From: DATKKK01 sp035542975
GTDB taxonomy: Archaea > Thermoproteota > Bathyarchaeia > Bathyarchaeales > Bathycorpusculaceae
Length of the DNA stretch: 36,847 nucleotides
Direction: 5' to 3'
NCBI GenBank assembly: GCA_035542975.1
Contig: DATKKK010000082.1
Location: 1-36,847 of the forward strand
In this document: piece by piece, positions 8,749 through 15,774 of the stretch
Layout of the letters: each line of letters begins with the position of its first letter
Numbering within the stretch: the first letter of the stretch is position 1
The notes under the pieces: model-generated
Database searches by the model: none
The model's input: the letters and a program-made list of their open reading frames with translations, nothing else
What the model was told of the DNA's origin: nothing
Position numbers and translations under genes: made by a program

Positions 8749-9360
8749 TCATCTCCTTGAAAGGAATCTTCCGAGAACAAGTGAGCATACCACAGCTATC
8801 GAGAAGGCAGGAATGAACACGACGATCTCGATGATTTTCAACGATAACGCCCACAAACTCAAAGCGTAAGCTGTAATTACCATGCACACCAATGTTAAGG
8901 CTTTAACTCTAAAAAATGCAGGGCTAGCTTTTGGCGACTCTATCTGGCTCAACGATGAGTTCAGCAGATATTGTGCTTGCGCAATCTGTTCATCCGTAGC
9001 AAAAATCACAAGGTTCCTATCAACGTCTTCAAACTTAAAGCTTAAGAGAGCGTATCTCTGCAAATCCCAAGGCTTCTTTTTCGGCAAGATACTGACTATA
9101 TTTCTCCTCTCCATTTTTTTCAATATTGTTTGTATTTTGCGGATGAATTGGATGTCCTCTGTCATTGCTTCTCCATAAAGTCTCTTTATTAGATCTTTGA
9201 CGTCGGGAAAATTGAGTTCTAACTGGAAAGAAGCAATTGCTTTTGCGAGACTATACTGATATTCGCCTTCGCGTAAACGTATGTCGACTATTTTAGAAAC
9301 CGCGTCCAACGATTGTTGTAGAACTTGGGCTTCGCTTGGTGTTAATCGCCGCTGAGACAC
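8749..9360 (-). CDS. Unknown protein with two C-terminal membrane helices
   Basis: A 203-residue protein I do not recognise. The first two thirds are predicted helical and charged: TPSEAQVLQQSLDAVSKIVD, then FPDVKDLIKRLYGEAMTEDIQFIRKIQTILKKMERRNIVSIL, which looks like a helical or winged-helix-type domain, followed by a WDLQRYALLSFKFEDVDRN segment. Two hydrophobic helices occupy about 152-170 and 175-196, and the chain ends RFLSRR. It is likely a membrane-anchored protein with a cytoplasmic N-terminal domain. The start is a GTG, with GGAG about 9 nt upstream. It lies 60 nt before the stalk protein on the same strand and is divergent from a winged-helix gene, so it may share a function with either; that is inference only. 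Confidence 0.6.
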   Translation of the reverse strand: MSQRRLTPSEAQVLQQSLDAVSKIVDIRLREGEYQYSLAKAIASFQLELNFPDVKDLIKRLYGEAMTEDIQFIRKIQTILKKMERRNIVSILPKKKPWDLQRYALLSFKFEDVDRNLVIFATDEQIAQAQYLLNSSLSQIESPKASPAFFRVKALTLVCMVITAYALSLWALSLKIIEIVVFIPAFSIAVVCSLVLGRFLSRR

Positions 9361-9507
9361 GTTGCTATCTCCTATTCAATAGTTTCAATAGAAACAAGAT
9401 AAAAACGCTTTCGCTTTTTGCTCGAATTTTCAATCGATTCTATGGAAAAAAAACCTATTAACGCTCAAGATAAGGTTAATTCAAGGAAGGAAGCATGAGG
9501 TGGGAAA

Positions 9508-9930
9508 ATGAGAGGGTTTAATCTGTATTCTCCGATGCTATCTCAGAAATACGCCACCTCAAAGTTTTGCAATCTACGCATGAAATACAGAAGCAGTTTT
9601 GAAATCATAGCTTCAATACTTGAAACTGTGAAGCATGGCGATGCAGGTCAATACGCAATTATAACACAAACAGGCATCAGCCATTTACAGTTCAAGAAAT
9701 ATCTAGAGTCACTTGCCGAGATAGGCTTCATCGAAACGATCCAAGAAAAGGACCGAGTCTTTTATCGAACCAGCATGAAAGGCCGTGATTATCTTGATCA
9801 ATATTACGTATTGCTCGAGATGCTATCAAACACACAAGGTCCCAACGACACGACGAGCATTCCGATCATTCTTGAAAACAGGACTCAAGATCACTCTACG
9901 AAGGGTGCTTCAACACGTTGGATGAGGTGA
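9508..9930 (+). CDS. Winged-helix DNA-binding protein (ArnR1-like/HTH_45)
   Basis: A 140-residue protein with a winged helix-turn-helix at about residues 28-100: EIIASILETVKHGDAGQYAI, then TGISHLQFKKYLESLAEIGFIE as the recognition segment, and a wing with DRVFYRTSMKGRDYLDQYY. This is the common archaeal HTH_45/ArnR1-like fold, usually a small transcription regulator. The C-terminal 30 residues are polar and probably disordered. The start ATG has an excellent Shine-Dalgarno site, GAGGTG at 9497-9502, 5 nt upstream. It is divergent from the two-TM gene, with a 147-nt gap that contains a 5-bp inverted repeat (GTTTC at 9382-9386 and GAAAC at 9391-9395), a possible operator. Regulatory targets are unknown. 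Confidence 0.75.
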   Translation: MRGFNLYSPMLSQKYATSKFCNLRMKYRSSFEIIASILETVKHGDAGQYAIITQTGISHLQFKKYLESLAEIGFIETIQEKDRVFYRTSMKGRDYLDQYYVLLEMLSNTQGPNDTTSIPIILENRTQDHSTKGASTRWMR

Positions 9931-9959
9931 TTACGACACAATCTTGATTACTTGGTAGA

Positions 9960-10041
9960 GCGGAAAGGCAGGCGGAGGGATGAGTCGTACGTGTTCATTT
10001 TCCCTTCTCCAAATGGCTCACACTTAAACCGCCTGCCCCGC
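9960..10041 (+). ncRNA. Candidate compact structured RNA with possible pseudoknot
   Basis: This is a GC-rich island in AT-rich DNA. GGCAGGCGG (9967-9975) pairs perfectly with CCGCCTGCC (10029-10037). It is extended below a 3-nt AAA bulge by GCGG (9960-9963) with CCGC (10038-10041), 13 bp in all. Inside, AGGGA (9976-9980) can pair with TCCCT (10001-10005) and TGAGTC (9981-9986) with GGCTCA (10015-10020, one G-U). These two inner helices interleave, so they make either an H-type pseudoknot or alternative folds. T-runs follow at 10053-10074. It starts 30 nt after the winged-helix stop and ends about 200 nt before purM. No long ORF covers it. I match no named family; the plus strand is assumed from the following T-runs. 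Confidence 0.5.
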
Positions 10042-10052
10042 AAATAAATCAG

Positions 10053-10076
10053 GAATTTTTAACATAATTTCTTTTT
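10053..10076 (+). terminator. T-runs after the candidate RNA
   Basis: A T5 run within AATTTTTAAC and a TTTCTTTTTA tract within 40 nt of the stem closing at 10041 are the kind of oligo-T stretches at which archaeal RNA polymerase terminates. They would end transcripts from the winged-helix gene or the candidate RNA before the purM promoter. Confidence 0.4.
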
Positions 10077-10168
10077 ATCCAGCCGAGAAAAAGTTGGTTT
10101 GCGCACGCGCATTATCTATAGTGTTTTCTCCCTAGAATTCTTAATTATTGGTCAAATAAAACTCGAAA

Positions 10169-10219
10169 GGATAAAATCTTTATTGCTGTAGAAGGATTAC
10201 ATGCCATTTTAAGCAATAA
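10169..10219 (+). promoter_or_regulatory. purM promoter region with 8-bp inverted repeat
   Basis: GGATAAAATC (about 10169-10178) is a TATA-like box for purM. Immediately after it, TTATTGCT (10180-10187) is repeated in inverse as AGCAATAA (10212-10219), a perfect 8-bp inverted repeat with arms about 32 bp apart, or three helical turns. The arms bracket the expected transcription start, so the repeat may be a regulator site rather than only a leader hairpin. A TTATTGCC copy occurs at the purF promoter. Confidence 0.45.
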
Positions 10220-10249
10220 CAGAATAGAGTTATGTTAGGAGAAATAGGG

Positions 10250-11329
10250 TTGTCGCGAAAAATCACCTATGCTGAAGCAGGCGTTGACAGAAAATTAAGA
10301 GCCAAGTCCAAAAAAGAATTACAGGTTTTGAAGAATACCTACAAGTTTAGTCGTTTTGGAAAAATCGTCAAGCTTCCTTACGGCAACATTTTTCCCTTCG
10401 GAAAAAATCGCTGTTTGGACTTTCAAATCGAAGGCGTGGGCACAAAAGTGCTTCTTGCACAATTAGCCCAAAAGTACGATACCATAGGAATTGACGGCGT
10501 AGCCATGGTTGTTAACGATGTAATACGTTCTGGAGCCAGACCGTTTGCGTTAGTAGACAACATTCATGCACAGGTTTCTGACCCAAATCTGGTTAAAGAA
10601 TGGTTGAAAGGCATAGCGAAAGGTGCAGAAGAATCAGAATGCGTTGTGCCTGGCGGCGAAATAGGCGACGTGGCTGAATTGATTAAAGGACTGGTTGAAG
10701 GAAAAGGATTCGACATGATAGTTGCCGCCGTAGGCGAAGTTGACAGCGAAAAAGTGATCTCTGGAAGAAACATAGAAGCAGGAGATGCCATAGTCGGTTT
10801 AAGAAGCTCTGGAATTCATAGCAATGGCATAACGCTTGCAAGGAAAGTTCTCTTCAAACAGTGGGGCGGAAAATATGAGCCGCACGACATCCCAGAAACC
10901 TTGCAGAAGGAAGTAATCTTTGAAGCTTTGGAACCAACGAGAATTTATGTCAAGTCTTTCTTGAAAGCGACTGAAAAGTTCGAAGTAAAAGCGGCTGTTC
11001 ACGTTACTGGCGATGCCTACTTGAAATTCGAGCGTTTGACAAGATTCTCGAAAGGCATAGGCTTCGAGTTTGACAATTTCAAACCTCAACCAATCTTTGA
11101 ACTGATTCAAAGAACGGCAACTGATCTTGGCGGCGCGGTGACTGATGAAGAAATGTTCAAGACGTTTAACATGGGATGGGGTTTCGCAATCATAGTTAAC
11201 AAGGCAAACGTGGATAACGTGATAGAAGCTCTGGAGAAAAGCGGAACACACGCCGAACAAATAGGTCGAATAACAAGAACAGAGGGAATCAGGATACTCA
11301 AAAAGAACAAAAAACTCATTTTAACATAG
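10250..11329 (+). CDS. purM: Phosphoribosylformylglycinamidine cyclo-ligase (AIR synthetase)
   Basis: About 359 residues, the usual length for PurM, which closes the imidazole ring: FGAM + ATP to AIR, step 5 of purine synthesis. Visible family signatures are ITYAEAGVD at the N-terminus, the long GTKVLLAQLAQKYDTIGID segment, the VVNDVIRSGARPFALVDN block, the ATP-binding PGGEIGD, and SGIHSNGITLARKV. I prefer the TTG at 10250: GGAG at 10238-10241 lies 8 nt upstream, and MSRKITYAEAGVD matches family N-termini. The in-frame ATG at 10232 would place the ribosome site inside the gene. It precedes purS by 57 nt, but purS has its own TATA box, so the two may be separate transcripts. All conserved blocks are intact. 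Confidence 0.93.
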   Translation: MSRKITYAEAGVDRKLRAKSKKELQVLKNTYKFSRFGKIVKLPYGNIFPFGKNRCLDFQIEGVGTKVLLAQLAQKYDTIGIDGVAMVVNDVIRSGARPFALVDNIHAQVSDPNLVKEWLKGIAKGAEESECVVPGGEIGDVAELIKGLVEGKGFDMIVAAVGEVDSEKVISGRNIEAGDAIVGLRSSGIHSNGITLARKVLFKQWGGKYEPHDIPETLQKEVIFEALEPTRIYVKSFLKATEKFEVKAAVHVTGDAYLKFERLTRFSKGIGFEFDNFKPQPIFELIQRTATDLGGAVTDEEMFKTFNMGWGFAIIVNKANVDNVIEALEKSGTHAEQIGRITRTEGIRILKKNKKLILT

Positions 11330-11355
11330 TTTGTTGCTTTGTTAATGATAAAAGC

Positions 11356-11366
11356 GTTTAAATTTC
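11356..11366 (+). promoter_or_regulatory. TATA box of purSLQ, leaderless transcript predicted
   Basis: GTTTAAATTTC is centred about 26 nt before the purS ATG at 11387, the normal TATA-to-start distance in archaea. No Shine-Dalgarno sequence precedes that ATG. Transcription should therefore begin at or next to the start codon. Confidence 0.6.
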
Positions 11367-11386
11367 ATGAAACTCAAACGTAGCAT

Positions 11387-11638
11387 ATGAAATACCGTTT
11401 GAAAATTGAAGTCAGCTTAAAGCCGGGACACAGTGACCCCGAGGGAGAGACTACTGCACGTTTGTTAAAGGAGCTTGGCTACAAAGTTGACTCGGTAAAC
11501 GTCAGTAAGGCCTATACCGTAATTCTTGAAGCAAAAACAAAGGTTGAAGCAAAGAACAATGCTGACGAAATATGCAAGAGACTTCTAGCAAACCCGACTA
11601 AGGACAATTACACTGTCGCTGTTGAGGAAGAAAAATGA
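11387..11638 (+). CDS. purS: FGAM synthase, PurS subunit
   Basis: An 83-residue PurS, the small subunit that bridges PurL and PurQ in archaeal and Gram-positive-type FGAM synthase, helping pass ammonia between them. Family features are the opening beta strand YRLKIEVSLKPGHSDPEGETTARLL, the LGYKVDSVNVSKAYTVILEA segment and the C-terminal ICKRLLANPTKDNYTVAVEE, which match PurS over its full length. Its stop overlaps the purL ATG by 4 nt, so translation is coupled. The preceding TATA box 26 nt upstream suggests a leaderless start of the purS-purL-purQ transcript. Nothing unusual is seen. Confidence 0.95.
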   Translation: MKYRLKIEVSLKPGHSDPEGETTARLLKELGYKVDSVNVSKAYTVILEAKTKVEAKNNADEICKRLLANPTKDNYTVAVEEEK

Positions 11639-14013
11639 CGCGAAGCCTCTATGCCCGCAGAAAAACACTGTTCACGCTGTTTGACATAAACATAGTTGAT
11701 GCCAATGACCAACAGCTTTCGGAAGTAAGCCGTGAACTAGGCTTGGGGCTAAGCTTGCAGGAAATGAAAAGCGTCCAAGACTATTTCGAAAAGAAAAAAC
11801 GAAACCCCACGGATGTTGAACTTCAAACCATAGGACAAACATGGTCAGAACACTGCTTCCACAAAACCTTCAAACACAAAATAAGTTTTAACGGAAAAGA
11901 AATCAACAGCCTTTTCAAAACCTACATCGCCAAAGCCACAAAAAAAATCAACCCACAATGGTGTTTTTCTGTTTTCGAAGATAACGCGGGCATAGTCAAG
12001 TTTGACAAAGGCTACGGGATAGCCATCAAGGTTGAAACACATAATCACCCGTCAGCGGTGGAACCTTTCGGCGGCGCAGCCACTGGCACAGGCGGCGTTA
12101 TCCGCGACATCCTCGGTGTCTGGGCAGACCCGATCGCGTGTACAGATGTTTTAGGGTTTGGACCGTTGGATTTTGACTATAAGCTTCCATCTGGGGTTAA
12201 GCATCCGAAGTATGTTTACATGGGAGTAGTGGCGGGAATCGGAAGCTACGGAAACAATATGGGAATTCCAACGGTGAACGGAGCCGTGTATTTTGATGAG
12301 AGCTATGTTGGAAACGTCATCGTTTACTGCGGATGCATAGGACTGCTTCCTCTAGGAAAGTTTAGGAAGAATGCCGAGGCAGGCGACATGATTGTTTTGG
12401 CTGGAGGAAAAACGGGTCGCGATGGCATTCACGGGGTGACTTTTGCATCGGCGGAGTTGACGGAAAAGTCCGAAGAGGTTTCCAGACCAGCCGTGCAGAT
12501 TGCCAACCCAATCGAGGAGGAGAAGCTGAAACGAGCCATAATCGAAATTCGCAACCTTGAACTGGCGTCGCACATAACCGACTTGGGCGGCGGCGGACTG
12601 TCGTCAGCCCTAGGTGAGACTGCACAGAAATACGGTTGCGGTGCCATTGTTGAGCTTGAAAAGGTTCCGTTAAAAAACGCTGATTTGTCTCCTTGGGAAA
12701 TTTACGTGTCTGAATCTCAGGAAAGAATGCTTTTAACCGTGCCTGCCGAGAACCTTGAACGAGTTTTGAAGATTTTTGAAGATGAAGATGTTGAGGCTAC
12801 AGCCGTTGGAAAGCTTACTGCAGACGGGTTCTTGCGGATTTATTATGGAGGCGAGAGAGTTGCGGATATGGACATGCCGTTCCTTTTTGAACCTCCAAAA
12901 ACCGTGAAAAACGCCGAATACGCATCTACAAACCTTGAAGAACCACGTTTTGATGAACCTGAAGACCTTAACGAGACACTCTTGCAGCTCTTGTCCTCGC
13001 CGAACGTTGCTAGCAAAGAAAGTGTAGTGCGCAATTATGACCATGAAGTTAAGGGAAACACGGTGCTAAAACCGTTACAAGGCGATCTTGCTGGTCCGAA
13101 TGATGCGGCGGTGCTTAAGCCTCTGGATGTTTCTTGGAAGGGCATTACAGTCTCATGCGGAATGAACCCGAACTATGGAAAAATTGACGCGTACTGGATG
13201 GCTGCTTCGGCGATAGACGAGGCAGTGAGAAACAACGTTGCCGTAGGCGGCAGAAGAATAGCATTGCTTGACAATTTCACGTGGGGCAACCCAGAAAAGC
13301 CTGAAAGACTCGGCAGCCTCGTGAAAGCCTGCGAAGCCTGCTACGACATTGCGATTGCTCTTAGAACACCGTTTATCTCGGGAAAAGACAGCCTCTACAA
13401 CGAATCACCGCTCGGACCCGTTACTCCAACTCTTCTAATCACCGCCTTAGGCATCTTGCCAGACATTCGCTCAACGGTTTCGATGGATGCGAAAACGCCG
13501 AACGACCTGATTTATGTTGTTGGGCAAACGTTGAAAGAGCTTGGCGGCTCAGAATACTACAAACTGAAAGGGTTCCTCGGAAAAACCGTGCCAAAAGTAT
13601 ATCCTAACCAAGCTCGCAGAACCTTCAAAGCCATGAACCGAGCTGTAGACGCTGGACTGGTTAAAGCATGTCATGACTTGTCTGAGGGCGGTTTGGCTGT
13701 TTCTGCGACAGAGATGGCTTTTGCTGGCGGTTATGGTTTGGAGTTGGATTTGCGAAGAGTTCCGCGAAAGGACTTGGCTCGTGATGATTTTGTCTTGTTC
13801 TCAGAGTCAAACAGCCGTTTCTTAGTGGAGGTTTCTGAGAAGACGAGAGAAGATTTTGAGACTCTGATGAAGAACGAGACGTACGCTAAGGTAGGCAGAG
13901 TGGTGAAGACGCCAAGATTAAGCGTCATAGGTTTAGATGGAAAGCAAGTCATCAACGTTTCACTCGGTGATTTGCAGAGGAGTTGGAGGCAAACCCTCAG
14001 CAGAGAGGCTTGA
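11635..14013 (+). CDS. purL: FGAM synthase, PurL (synthetase) subunit
   Basis: A 792-residue small-type PurL, which uses ATP and ammonia to turn FGAR into FGAM, step 4 of purine synthesis. The N-terminal linker holds TIGQTWSEHCFHKTFK. The first PurM-like half has VETHNHPSAVEPFGGAATGTGG, then ITDLGGGGLSSALGE. The second half carries FISGKDSLYNE and ACHDLSEGGLAVSATEMA. There is no fused PurS-like or amidotransferase domain, as expected when PurS and PurQ are separate. It is somewhat longer than typical small PurL proteins. The ATG overlaps the purS stop by 4 nt, and purQ follows after 3 nt, giving a tight purS-purL-purQ unit. Confidence 0.95.
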   Translation: MTRSLYARRKTLFTLFDINIVDANDQQLSEVSRELGLGLSLQEMKSVQDYFEKKKRNPTDVELQTIGQTWSEHCFHKTFKHKISFNGKEINSLFKTYIAKATKKINPQWCFSVFEDNAGIVKFDKGYGIAIKVETHNHPSAVEPFGGAATGTGGVIRDILGVWADPIACTDVLGFGPLDFDYKLPSGVKHPKYVYMGVVAGIGSYGNNMGIPTVNGAVYFDESYVGNVIVYCGCIGLLPLGKFRKNAEAGDMIVLAGGKTGRDGIHGVTFASAELTEKSEEVSRPAVQIANPIEEEKLKRAIIEIRNLELASHITDLGGGGLSSALGETAQKYGCGAIVELEKVPLKNADLSPWEIYVSESQERMLLTVPAENLERVLKIFEDEDVEATAVGKLTADGFLRIYYGGERVADMDMPFLFEPPKTVKNAEYASTNLEEPRFDEPEDLNETLLQLLSSPNVASKESVVRNYDHEVKGNTVLKPLQGDLAGPNDAAVLKPLDVSWKGITVSCGMNPNYGKIDAYWMAASAIDEAVRNNVAVGGRRIALLDNFTWGNPEKPERLGSLVKACEACYDIAIALRTPFISGKDSLYNESPLGPVTPTLLITALGILPDIRSTVSMDAKTPNDLIYVVGQTLKELGGSEYYKLKGFLGKTVPKVYPNQARRTFKAMNRAVDAGLVKACHDLSEGGLAVSATEMAFAGGYGLELDLRRVPRKDLARDDFVLFSESNSRFLVEVSEKTREDFETLMKNETYAKVGRVVKTPRLSVIGLDGKQVINVSLGDLQRSWRQTLSREA

Positions 14014-14016
14014 CCT

Positions 14017-14832
14017 ATGAAACGAGAAGAAATCAAGGTTTGCGTCTTGCGCGTAGGTGGCACAAACTGCGATGCCGAAACAAAACGAGCGTTCGAAGAA
14101 CTAGGCGTTCATGCGCAAGTCATACACGCAAAAGAGATAGCAGAACGAGGAAAACTCTTGGAATATGATGCTCTGGTTTTTCCAGGCGGTTTCTCTTACG
14201 GAGACTACGTGCGGGCAGGAGCGATCTGGGCGAAGTGGATACTTGCCAAGCTCAGCAAGGAGTTGAAAGCCTTCGTTGGCGAAAACCGCCCTATACTTGG
14301 TATTTGCAATGGTTTTCAAGTGCTCGTGGAAGCAGGGTTGCTGCCGGAATTTAACGGAATTAGCGTTTATCCTGAAGCCGCTTTGGCTAACAATATTCGG
14401 GGTTACAAATGTCGGTGGATAAGCTTGAAGCATGAGAACAAGGGAAAATGCATTTTCACTTGGAAGATTCCGCAGGGAAAAGTCTTGCGCATGCCTGTTG
14501 CTCACGGCGAAGGCAGGTTCATTTTTGCAAAAGAAAAAGAAAACCTTCTCCTGCAGAAGCTTTGGGAGAATGACCAACTAGTTTTCCGCTATTGCGACAG
14601 GAATGGGGAGTATGCGGAAGGCGAGTTTCCAACTAACCCCAACGGTTCATTCTATGACATAGCGGGAATATGCAACCCTGAAGGAACAATCTTTGGCTTG
14701 ATGCCTCATCCTGAACGTGCCTTCTATTGGTGGCAACAGCCAGACTGGACCAAACAAGAAAGAATGTCGCAATATGGTGATGGAAAGCTAGTCTTCGAAA
14801 GTCTCATCAGCTATTTGGAAAAGAAACACTAA
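14017..14832 (+). CDS. purQ: FGAM synthase, PurQ glutamine amidotransferase subunit
   Basis: A 271-residue class I glutamine amidotransferase that hydrolyses glutamine and supplies ammonia to PurL. The catalytic triad is visible: C97 in PILGICNGFQVL, and H231 and E233 in LMPHPERAF. The N-terminal VCVLRVGGTNCDAE and the VFPGGFSYGDYVRAGAI oxyanion region are typical of PurQ. It starts 3 nt after the purL stop and ends the + purine arm. The next gene, on the other strand, ends only 21 nt away, so the two purine transcripts converge almost tail to tail. No terminator hairpin is visible in the gap. Confidence 0.95.
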   Translation: MKREEIKVCVLRVGGTNCDAETKRAFEELGVHAQVIHAKEIAERGKLLEYDALVFPGGFSYGDYVRAGAIWAKWILAKLSKELKAFVGENRPILGICNGFQVLVEAGLLPEFNGISVYPEAALANNIRGYKCRWISLKHENKGKCIFTWKIPQGKVLRMPVAHGEGRFIFAKEKENLLLQKLWENDQLVFRYCDRNGEYAEGEFPTNPNGSFYDIAGICNPEGTIFGLMPHPERAFYWWQQPDWTKQERMSQYGDGKLVFESLISYLEKKH

Positions 14833-14853
14833 GTCAGTTTCGACGAAAAACTT

Positions 14854-15774
14854 TCACGATAAACCGTTGTTCGCCAAATCTTTTAGCGTTGGCAGCCCAG
14901 TTCTCGCTCCCATCTTCAGTATGCATTTTGAAGCGACAAAGTTGCCTATTCTTCCACACACATCGAGGCTTTTGTCCTTAAGCAAGCCGTAGAGGAAGCC
15001 TGCACAAAACGCGTCGCCCGCCCCAGTAGTATCGATGACTTTCACCTTGAACGGCTCAATCAGATGATTTTCTCTTCCATCAGTTACGTAGCATCCTTTA
15101 CTTCCAAGCTTAACTGCAACAGTTCTAACGCCTTTTTCAAGCAGAAACTCAGCACCCCTGCAATAGTCAGATTTACCTGTTAGCAACTCTAGTTCGCCAG
15201 CGTTGGGCATGCAAATAAAAGTCTTCCGCAGTATCGGACGCAACTTGTCTAAGCCCATTCTTGCGTACAAGGCGCCTGGGTCAAAACTTACTTTGGCGGT
15301 TTCTGGGAGCGTTTCCATGAGTTTTTTCTGGGCTTGGAAAGATTTTTCTCCTACGAAGGAGGTCAGATGTAGAAAGCTTGCTTGGTAAGCGTATTCTTTG
15401 TTTACCTCTTCAAGCTCTATAGTGTCGTTTACGCCTGAATCGATGTATAATGCTCGTTCGCCTTTTTCGTCAACGAAACCAATGACTGCGCCGCTTCTTC
15501 CACGCTTTGCCTTAATTATGGCGTCCGTGTTGATGCCTTCTTTTTGAAAATCATCAAGCAACATCTTGCCTTCTCGGTCACCGGCAACTTTTCCGATGAA
15601 ACCTGTTTTGCAGCCGAGCCTTGATAACCCGACAACCGTGTTGGCAGCAGAGCCTCCGCAGGCTTCTTGAAACTCTGTGATAAAGCTTTCTTCTTCTGCC
15701 GCCGCTATGCTGTTAACTTTGAAGAGCTTATCCACGTTAAGTGCGCCAAACCCAACGACGTCAAAGCGGTTCAT
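14854..15774 (-). CDS. PfkB/ribokinase-family kinase (EhaT-like position)
   Basis: A 306-residue PfkB-family kinase that phosphorylates a sugar or nucleoside with ATP. The N-terminal GFGALNVD, the GGSAANTVVGLSRLG motif (about 40-54), and the C-terminal DTTGAGDAFCAGF (248-260, catalytic base D254) are intact, as is the MPNAGELELLTG segment. The substrate cannot be deduced; an archaeal nucleoside or ribokinase-like activity is the nearest general resemblance. The ATG overlaps the stop of the Ftr homologue by 4 nt, so it is the last gene of the purF-purD-HAD-Ftr-PfkB operon. In methanogen eha operons, as I recall, a HAD-like protein, an Ftr homologue and a ribokinase-like protein also sit together, which makes this a candidate EhaT counterpart. 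Confidence 0.85.
   Translation of the reverse strand: MNRFDVVGFGALNVDKLFKVNSIAAAEEESFITEFQEACGGSAANTVVGLSRLGCKTGFIGKVAGDREGKMLLDDFQKEGINTDAIIKAKRGRSGAVIGFVDEKGERALYIDSGVNDTIELEEVNKEYAYQASFLHLTSFVGEKSFQAQKKLMETLPETAKVSFDPGALYARMGLDKLRPILRKTFICMPNAGELELLTGKSDYCRGAEFLLEKGVRTVAVKLGSKGCYVTDGRENHLIEPFKVKVIDTTGAGDAFCAGFLYGLLKDKSLDVCGRIGNFVASKCILKMGARTGLPTLKDLANNGLS

Noticed and set aside
9382..9395. GTTTCAATAGAAAC resembling a CRISPR repeat end
   Set aside because: Only a single copy with no spacer array and no cas genes; kept only as a possible small operator.
9948..9965. tRNA-like TTGGTAGAGCG segment
   Set aside because: It looks like a tRNA D-arm, but there is no matching GCTC strand before it, no anticodon arm and no T-loop.
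9960..10041. H/ACA guide RNA or intrinsic terminator as identity of the structured RNA
   Set aside because: No ACA box at the right distance after the lower stem and no clear K-turn; the structure is too elaborate for a simple terminator, so it is left unassigned.
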